From CAVVAE01 sp963746185 (GTDB lineage: Bacteria; Actinomycetota; Actinomycetes; Propionibacteriales; Nocardioidaceae), in NCBI GenBank assembly GCA_963746185.1, contig CAVVAE010000004.1:124001-188000 (forward strand): DNA of 64,000 bases, given 5' to 3'. How positions within the stretch are numbered: position 1 is the stretch's first letter; each line of letters begins with the position of its first letter. Positions 8,635-16,141 of the stretch are shown here, in pieces. The notes under the pieces are model-generated. The model was not told the DNA's origin. It did not search any database and saw only the letters and a program-made list of their open reading frames with translations. Position numbers and translations under genes: made by a program.

Positions 8635-9138
8635 ATGACCCGAGGCGATACCCCCACTGCGTGGGACGAACGCAACACGCTGCTGACCATGCTCGACTAC
8701 ACGCGTCAGACCGCCCGAGCGAAGTGTGAGGCGCTGGCCGCCGAGCATGTCGGAGCCGCCCCACTGCCGACGTCGCCGCTGATGTCGATGGGCGGCGTGG
8801 TCAACCACATGCGTTGGGTCGAACACTCGTGGATCGAAAATCGCTTCACCGGAGGACCAGACCTCGGGCCGTGGACCGACGAAGAACCCGACAAGGAGTT
8901 CTCGATCGGAGCCGAGACGCCGATCGCCCAGACACTTGACGAGTACGACGAGCAGATCCGCCGCACCGACGCGATCATCGCCGACCTCGACCTCGACGAC
9001 CGGTCGAAGACGCCGTTCCGCAATGGCGACCTACCGACCTTGCGCTGGGTGATCCTGCACTTGATCGAGGAGAACGCCCGCCACAACGGCCATCTCGACA
9101 TCATGCGCGAGCTGGCAGACGGCGTCACCGGCGACTGA
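8635..9138 (+). CDS. DinB-family protein (DUF664, mycothiol-transferase-like)
   Basis: This 167-aa four-helix bundle protein of the DinB/DUF664 type has three metal-binding histidine positions: GGVVNHMRWVEHSW (helix 2) and LIEENARHNGHLDIMRE (near the C-terminus). Such proteins in actinobacteria bind a divalent metal and several act as thiol (mycothiol)-dependent transferases. I take ATG 8635 as the start because MTRGDTPTAWDERNTLLTML is the typical N-terminus; the frame extends 14 codons upstream without family character. It is monocistronic and convergent with the sigma-factor gene. Confidence 0.85.
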   Translation: MTRGDTPTAWDERNTLLTMLDYTRQTARAKCEALAAEHVGAAPLPTSPLMSMGGVVNHMRWVEHSWIENRFTGGPDLGPWTDEEPDKEFSIGAETPIAQTLDEYDEQIRRTDAIIADLDLDDRSKTPFRNGDLPTLRWVILHLIEENARHNGHLDIMRELADGVTGD

Positions 9139-9145
9139 AACCACG

Positions 9146-10171
9146 TCACTGACTCTCGCGCAGGATCTCCGGCACGCCGTACGCCCCCAGGCGTCCCGGA
9201 CCGAACGTTGTGACCTCCGCGACCATGCCGTCCTCGACCCTCAGGACGTCAATCTTGAATGCCCTGAACTCGCTGTCGCCGGGGCGACGGAGGTAGCTCA
9301 CGGCGGCCGGCTGGCGGTTGGCTGACACAGGCACAAGACGCCAATCGCCCATCGTCTCCGCAGCAAAGGCGCGCTCGAGAAGCGGCTGCATGGCGTCGCG
9401 ACCTTGGTAGCAGTACGGGGCCGGCGGCATCGTGACGCGGATGTCCTCGCGCATCAAGGCGATGGACGCCGCGAAGTCACCTCGCTCGTGCGCGTCGATG
9501 AAGCCTGCGAGGACCGTCTGCTCGTCCTCCGTCAACGTGGACTCCGAGGAGGAGGCGACCTCGCGTGGCGAGACATGCTCCTGCATGGTGGCGCGGGCCC
9601 GCTGGAGTGCGCTGTTTGCTGCGGCAACGCTCGTGTCGAGCAGGGACGCGGTCTCTGCCGCTGACCACCCGAGCACGTCACGCAGGATGAGTGCGGCCCG
9701 CTGCTTGGGAGGCAGCAGCTGGATCACCGCGAGATAGGCGAGCTCGATCGTCTCCCTGGCCACGACCACCGCGTCAGGCTCTTCCTCGGAAGGGGCCATC
9801 TCGTCGAGCAACCGGTCGGGGTAGGGCTGCAGCCACGGCACCTCGGCGTACGAGTGGTAAGTCGGCACGCGTCGGTCCTTGGCACGGATCGCATCGAGAC
9901 ACGCGTTGGTGGCGATGCGGTAGAGCCAGGCCCGGAACCCTGCACCGCCGTCGAAGGTGTCGCGGCTGCGCCAAGCCCGCAGGAACGTCTCCTGGACGAG
10001 GTCCTCCGCCTCGTCGAAGGAGCCGAGCATCCGGTAGCAGTGGACGTGCAGCTCGCGTCGGTGCCGGTCGACCAGTTGGCCGAATGCATGCTCGTCCCCG
10101 GCGGCGGCAGCAGCGGCGACCGCTGCTGCCTCATCTGTGCTTGCGGAACGGTCTCTCACGTTGGTCACCAT
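9146..10171 (-). CDS. ECF sigma factor with C-terminal SnoaL-like domain (SigG/SigJ-like)
   Basis: This 341-aa protein has sigma region 2 (CYRMLGSFDEAEDLVQETFL, about residues 40-60) and region 4 (LPPKQRAALILRDVLGWSAAE), followed by about 120 residues of SnoaL/NTF2-like fold (FIDAHERGDFAASIALMRED onward). Tailed ECF factors of this layout usually have no anti-sigma partner and are controlled by their own C-terminal domain. The start ATG at 10171 is preceded by GGGGGAGA; a longer frame to 10351 lacks homology. It sits 14 bp after the SDR gene, so the two are likely cotranscribed and may be co-regulated. Confidence 0.9.
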   Translation of the reverse strand: MVTNVRDRSASTDEAAAVAAAAAAGDEHAFGQLVDRHRRELHVHCYRMLGSFDEAEDLVQETFLRAWRSRDTFDGGAGFRAWLYRIATNACLDAIRAKDRRVPTYHSYAEVPWLQPYPDRLLDEMAPSEEEPDAVVVARETIELAYLAVIQLLPPKQRAALILRDVLGWSAAETASLLDTSVAAANSALQRARATMQEHVSPREVASSSESTLTEDEQTVLAGFIDAHERGDFAASIALMREDIRVTMPPAPYCYQGRDAMQPLLERAFAAETMGDWRLVPVSANRQPAAVSYLRRPGDSEFRAFKIDVLRVEDGMVAEVTTFGPGRLGAYGVPEILRESQ

Positions 10172-10185
10172 CGGATTCTCCCCCA

Positions 10186-10920
10186 CTACGCGCAGACGCC
10201 ACTGCTGGCGTTGAAGATCGTGTTCGTGGTGCCGCTGGCGCGGTCGGATGCGAGGAAGGCAGCAGCTTCGGCGGCCTGCTCCACCGTGGGTCCCTTGCCG
10301 AGCATGGAGAAGTTGGCCATCAGCTCTTGGTAGAAGACACCCGCCGTCCACAACCCCAGCACCCGCACACCACTCGGACCCACCTCGGCCGCGAGATAGC
10401 GCATGAACGTCTCGGTGGCCGCGTCCGCCGGTCCTGTTCCACCCATGTTGAGGTCGGCCGTCGGCTTCTGCACTGTTCCGGAGCCGCTCGTCAGCATCAT
10501 GATGACGCCCGAACCCTGGAGGACCATTTGGCGGCCGGCAGCCTGGGCAGTGATGAAGTTGGACTTCGAGCCGGTCGTGATCGGGGCGGCGAAGTCATCG
10601 ACGGACATCTCGAGGAGCGGCGTGCCCTGGACGTCGCCCCGCGTGACGAGGTTAAGCGACACGTCGAGGCTGCCGGCCTCGGAGACGACTTGCTCGACGT
10701 GAGCCTGGACGGCTTCGGCGTCGAGTGCGTCGACGACAGCGACGTGGGCCGTGCCGCCGGCTTCCTCGACCAGCCGGGCGGCGTCGTCGAGTGTCGTACG
10801 AGTGCGGCCTGCGAGGAAGACGTTGGCTCCCTCACGGGCAAATGTGCGCGCGACCTCGCGGCCAATGCCGCCGCCGGCGCCGTAGATGATGGCGTTCTTG
10901 TCTTGGAGTAGTTGAGTCAT
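10186..10920 (-). CDS. SDR-family protein lacking the Tyr-x3-Lys active site
   Basis: This 244-aa protein has the dinucleotide motif GAGGGIG at residues 14-20 and the overall length of a classical short-chain dehydrogenase. The catalytic Ser region is recognisable (LTSGSGT, residues 143-149). At the position of YxxxK, aligned through the downstream helix MRYLAAEVGPSGVRVLG, the residues are T162-G-P-A-D166, so Tyr and Lys are both absent. It may bind NAD(P) without classical SDR catalysis. It lies directly upstream of the ECF sigma gene (14 bp) and may work with it. Confidence 0.85.
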   Translation of the reverse strand: MTQLLQDKNAIIYGAGGGIGREVARTFAREGANVFLAGRTRTTLDDAARLVEEAGGTAHVAVVDALDAEAVQAHVEQVVSEAGSLDVSLNLVTRGDVQGTPLLEMSVDDFAAPITTGSKSNFITAQAAGRQMVLQGSGVIMMLTSGSGTVQKPTADLNMGGTGPADAATETFMRYLAAEVGPSGVRVLGLWTAGVFYQELMANFSMLGKGPTVEQAAEAAAFLASDRASGTTNTIFNASSGVCA

Positions 10921-10989
10921 ACCACGTGTAACGACAGGGTTTGCGCGAACTCATCGGTCTAGCGATGACTTCTTTGGAAGCGCAGGCTT

Positions 10990-12240
10990 TCAGGAGCGGA
11001 TCTGGCCGTCGCCGGTGACGACGTACTTCGTCGACGTCATTTCCTGCAGCCCCATCGGGCCGCGAGCGTGCAGCTTCTGCGTCGAAATGCCGATCTCTGC
11101 GCCGAAGCCGAACTCTCCCCCGTCGGTGAATCGCGTCGATGCGTTGACCACGACGACTGCCGCATCGATCGCGGCGATAAAGCGGCGTGCGGCCGCCTGC
11201 GAACGCGTGACGATCGCCTCGGTGTGCCCGGTGCCGTAGCGCCTGATGTGATCGACGGCGTCATCGAGGGAGGAGACCACGGCGGCCGAGAGGTCGAGGG
11301 AAAGGTACTCGGCGCTGTAGTCCTCGTCGGTCGCCGGTACGGCGTCGGGGCTGGCTCGTCGTACCCGCTCGTCCCCGTGGATGGTGACGCCTTCCGCGGC
11401 CAGCGCCTTGACGACGCGCGGGAGGAACTCGTCGGCCACGTCTGCGTGCACGAGGAGCGACTCGGCCGCGTTGCACACGCTCGGCCGATGGGTCTTGGCG
11501 TTGACGACGATGCGCTCGGCCATGTCGAGGTCAGCGTCGGCGTCGACGTACACGTGACAGTTACCGACGCCCGTCTCGATCACCGGCACGGTTGACTCGG
11601 TGACGACCCGTTCGATCAGCTCGGCACCGCCGCGCGGGATCACCACGTCGACGAGGCCGCGGGCCCGCATCAGGTGACCGACAGACTCCCGGTCTCCGGT
11701 GACCAGCTGGATCGCGTCAGCTGGCAGCCCAGCCGCCTCGACCGCTTCTCGAAAGACTTCAACGATCGCGGTGTTGGACTGCAGTGCCGACGAGGATCCG
11801 CGTAAGAGGACTGCGTTGCCGCTCTTGAGGCAGATGCCGGCGGCGTCCGCAGTGACGTTGGGACGGCCTTCGTAGATCATCGCCACGACGCCGAACGGCA
11901 CGCGGACCTGCCGCATCTCCAGTCCGTTGGCCAGGGTCGAGCCGCGGACCACCTCGCCGATCGGGTCTGGGAGGTTGGCCAGGTCACGGAGGCCGTTCGC
12001 CATCGCGATGACCCGTTCGGGAGTGAGGCGCAGCCGGTCGATCATGGCCTCCGACGTACCCGCGGCTGACTGGTCGCTGACGTCGGCGGAGTTCGCGTCG
12101 ACGATGGCCGCCTGCTGGATCTCGAGGCTGGTCGCCATCGCATGGAGCGCAGCGTCCTTGGCCGAACTGGTGGCGGCGGCCAGAACGAACGAAGCCTCAC
12201 GCGCACGCTGCGCGGCTGCGTGAACATCGGCTTGGCTCAT
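10990..12240 (-). CDS. proA: Glutamate-5-semialdehyde dehydrogenase ProA
   Basis: This 416-aa protein is the NADPH-dependent second step of proline synthesis from glutamate. It is an aldehyde dehydrogenase fold protein with VPFGVVAMIYEGRPNVTADA (the ProA signature) and the catalytic Cys in RPSVCNAAESLLVH. RFTDGGEFGFGAEIGISTQ near the C-terminus is also characteristic. It follows proB on the same strand, separated by a small conserved hypothetical gene, and is likely in the obgE-proB-proA transcription unit. Confidence 0.96.
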   Translation of the reverse strand: MSQADVHAAAQRAREASFVLAAATSSAKDAALHAMATSLEIQQAAIVDANSADVSDQSAAGTSEAMIDRLRLTPERVIAMANGLRDLANLPDPIGEVVRGSTLANGLEMRQVRVPFGVVAMIYEGRPNVTADAAGICLKSGNAVLLRGSSSALQSNTAIVEVFREAVEAAGLPADAIQLVTGDRESVGHLMRARGLVDVVIPRGGAELIERVVTESTVPVIETGVGNCHVYVDADADLDMAERIVVNAKTHRPSVCNAAESLLVHADVADEFLPRVVKALAAEGVTIHGDERVRRASPDAVPATDEDYSAEYLSLDLSAAVVSSLDDAVDHIRRYGTGHTEAIVTRSQAAARRFIAAIDAAVVVVNASTRFTDGGEFGFGAEIGISTQKLHARGPMGLQEMTSTKYVVTGDGQIRS

Positions 12241-12292
12241 GTCACCAGCGTACGGCGACCGGACTCCTCGGCTAGTCCCGTCTCAATCGCGG

Positions 12293-12643
12293 TCAGCGGG
12301 AGAAGCGGCGGGGTACGGCCTCGGCTTCGGCGAGCGGCGTCACGAGATGACGCGCCTGGTAAGTCTCCTGCTCGACGACTTCGAGTCCGACAACTTTCCA
12401 GGCCGGCAAGTCAGCGGAGACCCGGTGCTCGTTCCACAGCCGAAGCGCGAGGGACGCGGCGTCGACCATCTCCTCGCCCTCTTCCCAGTAGCTGATCTCG
12501 GCGCGGTCCTCGTCGTAACGCAGCGAGCTCAGAAAGGGATGTTCACGCTGCAACCGGGACAACGCCTCGTGGGTAGCCGTCAGCGGGTGGGGCTCTCCGG
12601 CGACGGTGACCGTCACATGCCACAGTCGGACAGGGGCTTCCAC
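12293..12643 (-). CDS. Conserved hypothetical protein between proB and proA
   Basis: This 116-aa protein starts at a GTG preceded by a good AGGAGA ribosome-binding site. It has a beta-strand opening (VRLWHVTVTVAG), an acidic central part with aromatic residues (ISYWEEGEEMVDAASLALRL) and a closing strand. There is no signal peptide or membrane segment. The pattern suggests a small alpha/beta cytosolic protein. I do not recognise the family. Its place inside the proline operon is the only contextual clue and does not prove a role in proline synthesis. Confidence 0.75.
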   Translation of the reverse strand: MEAPVRLWHVTVTVAGEPHPLTATHEALSRLQREHPFLSSLRYDEDRAEISYWEEGEEMVDAASLALRLWNEHRVSADLPAWKVVGLEVVEQETYQARHLVTPLAEAEAVPRRFSR

Positions 12644-12735
12644 AGGGTGCTCTCCTGGCGTGCGGGGGAAGTAGGTCGGTCAAAGTGTGCAGCATCGAAG
12701 CGCCACGGTGCAGGAAATCGCCCAAACTCCCGCCG

Positions 12736-13848
12736 TCAAAGCAGGACCAGGTCGTCACGGTGGACGAGCTCTCGTTCGTACGCGGCACCAAGTTCGGCCG
12801 CAAGCTCTGACGTCGTACGCCCCAGTAGTGCAGGGACTTCCTGGGAATCGTAGTTGACCAACCCGCGGGCGATGGCTCGGCCCTTCTCGTCGACAAGGTC
12901 GACGGGATCACCGGTGAAGAAGGACCCGCGTACGGCGACCACTCCGGCCGGCAACAAAGACGTGCCCCGCGTGGTCACCGCCAGAACGGCACCCGCGTCG
13001 AGGACGAGCTCACCCTGCGCGTCGGTGGCGTGGGCGAGCCACAGCAGCCGGGTTGCCCGTCGCTTGCCCGTCGGAGCAAACCAGCTACCAGCCTGGCCGG
13101 ACAGCACGTCACTGACCTGATCGGCGCGACCCACGACGGCTGGGATTCCGGCACCGGTCGCGATCCGGGCTGCTTCGAGCTTGGTCGCCATCCCGCCGCT
13201 GCCGAGCGCTCCCGCCGCCGAGACACCCACCTGCTCGAGCTCGTCCTCGCTGCGGATCACGTCAAGCAGCACGGCGCCGGGCGTGCGAGGGTCATGGTCG
13301 TAGACGCCGTCGACGTCGGACAGCAGCACGAGCGCATCGGCGTGGACCAGATGCGACGCAAGCGCCGCGAGCCGGTCGTTGTCGCCGAAGCGGATCTCGG
13401 AGGTCGCCACGGTGTCGTTCTCGTTGACGACAGGCAGCACGCCGAGCTCGAGCAGCTTGGCGAAGGTGCGGTAGGCGTTGCGGTAATGGCCGCGTCGGGT
13501 GACGTCGTCGACCGTGAGCAGCACCTGGCCAACACGGATCCCGTGATCACCAAACGCGGAGGTGTACCTGTGCATGAGCAGCCCCTGCCCGACGCTGGCC
13601 GCTGCTTGCTGGCGTGCCAGGTCACGGGGGCGCTTCGCGAGGCCGAGCGGGGCGAGTCCGGCCGCGATGGCGCCTGAGGAGACCAGCACGATCTCGAGCC
13701 CGGCATTCCGCTTCTCGGCGAGCGCATCCGCCAGCGCCTTGAGCCGGTCGTCGTCGATCCCGCCAGCCGAGGTGGTCAGCGAGGACGACCCAACCTTCAC
13801 GACGATCCTGCGCGCTCGGCCCATGGCCTCGGCGCCGTACGTGCTCAT
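12736..13848 (-). CDS. proB: Glutamate 5-kinase ProB
   Basis: This roughly 370-aa protein phosphorylates glutamate to gamma-glutamyl phosphate. Its amino-acid-kinase domain opens with RRIVVKVGSSSLT, and VNENDTVATSEIRFGDNDRL and LLSDVDGVYDHDPR are the substrate and nucleotide segments. A C-terminal PUA domain (about 280-360) is present, as in most bacterial ProB. I chose the ATG at 13848, just after the obgE stop; ATG 13824 is an alternative eight codons in. A longer frame to 14250 lies inside obgE. Only 16 bp separate it from obgE. Confidence 0.94.
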   Translation of the reverse strand: MSTYGAEAMGRARRIVVKVGSSSLTTSAGGIDDDRLKALADALAEKRNAGLEIVLVSSGAIAAGLAPLGLAKRPRDLARQQAAASVGQGLLMHRYTSAFGDHGIRVGQVLLTVDDVTRRGHYRNAYRTFAKLLELGVLPVVNENDTVATSEIRFGDNDRLAALASHLVHADALVLLSDVDGVYDHDPRTPGAVLLDVIRSEDELEQVGVSAAGALGSGGMATKLEAARIATGAGIPAVVGRADQVSDVLSGQAGSWFAPTGKRRATRLLWLAHATDAQGELVLDAGAVLAVTTRGTSLLPAGVVAVRGSFFTGDPVDLVDEKGRAIARGLVNYDSQEVPALLGRTTSELAAELGAAYERELVHRDDLVLL

Positions 13849-13864
13849 CACCCAGATCCCATGA

Positions 13865-15223
13865 TTAGCCGCCGAGGCGCGGATCCTGGCCGCGGCGACC
13901 GAGGAGCATTTCGGCGCCGGCCTGCACCCCCGGGTCGAACTCGAAGACGACCGCGTTGTCGTCGTCACCGATGACCACGTCGTCACCGACCTTGGCGCCC
14001 ATCTCGGTGAGCCGCTGCTCGATACCGAGGCGGTTGAGGCGGTCAGCGAGGTAGCCCACGGCCTCATCGTTGGCGAAGTCGGTCTGACGCACCCAGCGCT
14101 GCGGTTTCTCGCCGCGCACGTGCCAGGCGCCGTCGACCTGGGTGATCGTGAACTGCTCCGCGTGGTCGCCCCGAGGACGCAGCACAATCCTGGTCGGTGC
14201 GACGTCTTCGGGGGCGACACGCGTGCTCGCCACGAGCGTCCCCATTGCATACGTCAGCTCGCGAAGACCCTCCCGGCTTGCCGCCGAGATCTCGAAAACC
14301 TGGTAACCGCGGCTCTCGAGTTCGGGCTTCACCATCTCGGCAAGGTCGCGCGCCTCGGGGACGTCGATCTTGTTGAGAGCGACCAGGCGGGGCCGGTCCT
14401 CCAACCCGCCATAGGCGCGCAGCTCACCCTCGAGTACGTCGAGGTCGCTCAGGGGGTCGCGGTCAGCCTCCATCGTCGCGCAGTCGATCACGTGCAGTAG
14501 CGCGGCGCAGCGCTCGATGTGCCGGAGGAAGTCGTGCCCGAGGCCACGTCCCTCGCTCGCGCCCTCGATAAGACCAGGGACATCGGCGACGGTGTAGGTC
14601 GTCTCGCCCGCCGTGACGACACCGAGGTTGGGCACCAACGTGGTGAACGGGTAGTCGGCGATCTTGGGTCGGGCGCGCGAGATGGCGGCGACCAGGCTGG
14701 ACTTGCCGGCGCTCGGGTAGCCGACGAGTCCGACGTCAGCGACGACCTTCAGCTCGAGTACGACGGTGCGCTCTTCACCGGCTTCACCGAGCAGCGCGAA
14801 ACCGGGCGCCTTGCGTGACTTGCTCGCCAGCGCGGCGTTACCGAGGCCGCCTCGGCCACCTGCGGCCACGATCAGCTCGGTGCCAGCGCCGACGAGGTCG
14901 GCCAGCACCTCACCCTTGCGATTCATCACGATGGTGCCGTCCGGCACGGGCAACACGACCGAGGACCCGTTGGCCCCTGCGCGGTGGTCACCTTGCCCTT
15001 GGGTGCCGTTGGTGCCGCTTCGATGCGACTCGTGGTGATAGTCGATCAGCGTCGTGACGTCCGGGTCCACGCGAAGGATGACGTCGCCGCCGTGTCCACC
15101 ATTGCCCCCGTCAGGACCGCCGAGCGGCTTGAACTTCTCCCGGTGCACCGAGGCCACACCGTTCCCGCCACGACCACCCGCGACGTGCAGGATGACGCGG
15201 TCGACGAAGGTAGGAACGGCCAT
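13865..15223 (-). CDS. obgE: GTPase ObgE/CgtA
   Basis: This 452-aa protein has a glycine-rich Obg domain (residues 1-160: GGRGGNGVASVHREKF, GGPDGGNGGHGGDV), a G domain with P-loop GYPSAGKSS, switch FTTLVPNLG, DVPGLIEGA and NKID, and a C-terminal OCT domain. It acts in 50S ribosome maturation and the stringent response. The start at ATG 15223 is fixed by an AGGAGG Shine-Dalgarno eight bases upstream; the frame to 15520 overlaps rpmA. It lies downstream of rplU-rpmA in the classic order, separated by a strong hairpin. Confidence 0.96.
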   Translation of the reverse strand: MAVPTFVDRVILHVAGGRGGNGVASVHREKFKPLGGPDGGNGGHGGDVILRVDPDVTTLIDYHHESHRSGTNGTQGQGDHRAGANGSSVVLPVPDGTIVMNRKGEVLADLVGAGTELIVAAGGRGGLGNAALASKSRKAPGFALLGEAGEERTVVLELKVVADVGLVGYPSAGKSSLVAAISRARPKIADYPFTTLVPNLGVVTAGETTYTVADVPGLIEGASEGRGLGHDFLRHIERCAALLHVIDCATMEADRDPLSDLDVLEGELRAYGGLEDRPRLVALNKIDVPEARDLAEMVKPELESRGYQVFEISAASREGLRELTYAMGTLVASTRVAPEDVAPTRIVLRPRGDHAEQFTITQVDGAWHVRGEKPQRWVRQTDFANDEAVGYLADRLNRLGIEQRLTEMGAKVGDDVVIGDDDNAVVFEFDPGVQAGAEMLLGRRGQDPRLGG

Positions 15224-15289
15224 CGGCTGTCCTCCTGTCGTCGTACTCGATCGATGGGTGGGTTTCAGAATTTTCGGTGGAGACGGATC

Positions 15290-15323
15290 GAGGGGCGCCC
15301 CGCTCCTGGCGGGCACGCCCCTC
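15290..15323 (-). terminator. GC-rich hairpin between rpmA and obgE
   Basis: The arms GAGGGGCG and CGCCCCTC are perfectly complementary, with a second inner pairing of GCCCGC and GCGGGC around a short CAGGA loop. On the minus strand it lies about 40 bases after the rpmA stop and 67 bases before the obgE start. No clear T-run follows at once, so it may attenuate rather than fully end rplU-rpmA transcription, adjusting ribosomal-protein against obgE output. Confidence 0.6.
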
Positions 15324-15362
15324 GTTCGCCGTGATGAAGGCTGACTGTCGTCGCGACCCGCG

Positions 15363-15620
15363 TTACTCCGCGTCCGGGACGATGTTGATGACCTTGCGCC
15401 CGCGACGGGTGCCGAACTCGACGTTTCCACCGACCAGGGCGAAGAGCGTGTCGTCGCTGCCACGGCCCACGCCGGTGCCCGGGTGGAAGTGCGTGCCACG
15501 CTGGCGGACGATGATCTCACCGGCGTTGACGAGCTGACCGCCGAAGCGCTTCACGCCGAGGCGCTGCGCATTGGAGTCGCGGCCGTTCTTGCTGGATCCC
15601 AGTCCCTTTTTGTGTGCCAT
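15363..15620 (-). CDS. rpmA: 50S ribosomal protein L27
   Basis: This 85-aa protein has the classical N-terminus MAHKKGLGSSKNGRDSNAQR and the RGTHFHPGTGVGRGSDDTLF core of bL27, whose tail reaches the peptidyl-transferase centre. There is no N-terminal cleavage extension of the Firmicutes type. It lies 14 bp after rplU, so the two are cotranscribed. Confidence 0.97.
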   Translation of the reverse strand: MAHKKGLGSSKNGRDSNAQRLGVKRFGGQLVNAGEIIVRQRGTHFHPGTGVGRGSDDTLFALVGGNVEFGTRRGRKVINIVPDAE

Positions 15621-15634
15621 GACTGATCCTTAGT

Positions 15635-15946
15635 TCACTTGGTCTTGATCGCGGTCACTTTGACCTGCGTGTAGTGCTGACGGTGACCCTGACGCTTGCG
15701 GTAGCCGGTCTTGTTCTTGAACTTCATGATGTGAATCTTCGGTCCCTTGGTGGCGCCGAGTACCTCTGCCTGGACGTCGACCTTCGAGAGTGCCTTGGCG
15801 TCGGAGGTGACGGTCCCGCCGTCCACCACGAGTACGGCGGGCAGCGAGAGGCTGTCACCCGGGGCGGTCTTCACCTTGTCGATCTCGATGACGTCGCCAA
15901 CTGCAACCTTCTGCTGCTGGCCGCCACTGCGCACGATCGCGTACAC
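15635..15946 (-). CDS. rplU: 50S ribosomal protein L21
   Basis: This 103-aa bL21 starts YAIVRSGGQQQKVAVGDVIE after the initiating residue, and has GPKIHIMKFKNKTGYRKRQG, which ends with the RNA-binding basic loop. Homology begins exactly at the GTG at 15946, so I use that rather than the frame to 15994. It is the first gene of rplU-rpmA-(hairpin)-obgE-proB. Confidence 0.97.
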   Translation of the reverse strand: MYAIVRSGGQQQKVAVGDVIEIDKVKTAPGDSLSLPAVLVVDGGTVTSDAKALSKVDVQAEVLGATKGPKIHIMKFKNKTGYRKRQGHRQHYTQVKVTAIKTK

Positions 15947-16141
15947 CGCGGACTCACTCTCTTCGGTAGGAACTAACGACAGTGGGCCGAACAACCCGCC
16001 TCAGGCGAGCGCTCAACTCACGCACCGCGCCACTCGGGCGCAAAAACATCGGCATGCACTGCACACCGAGGGTCAAGTCTACGGATCAGACCCCGCTCGG
16101 GTCAAAACGGTTGACCGACCCTCAGCAGCGGCCGAGTGCAC

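Noticed and set aside
13865..15520. N-terminally extended ObgE frame
   Set aside because: The extra 99 codons overlap rpmA, and a strong AGGAGG site marks ATG 15223 as the start.
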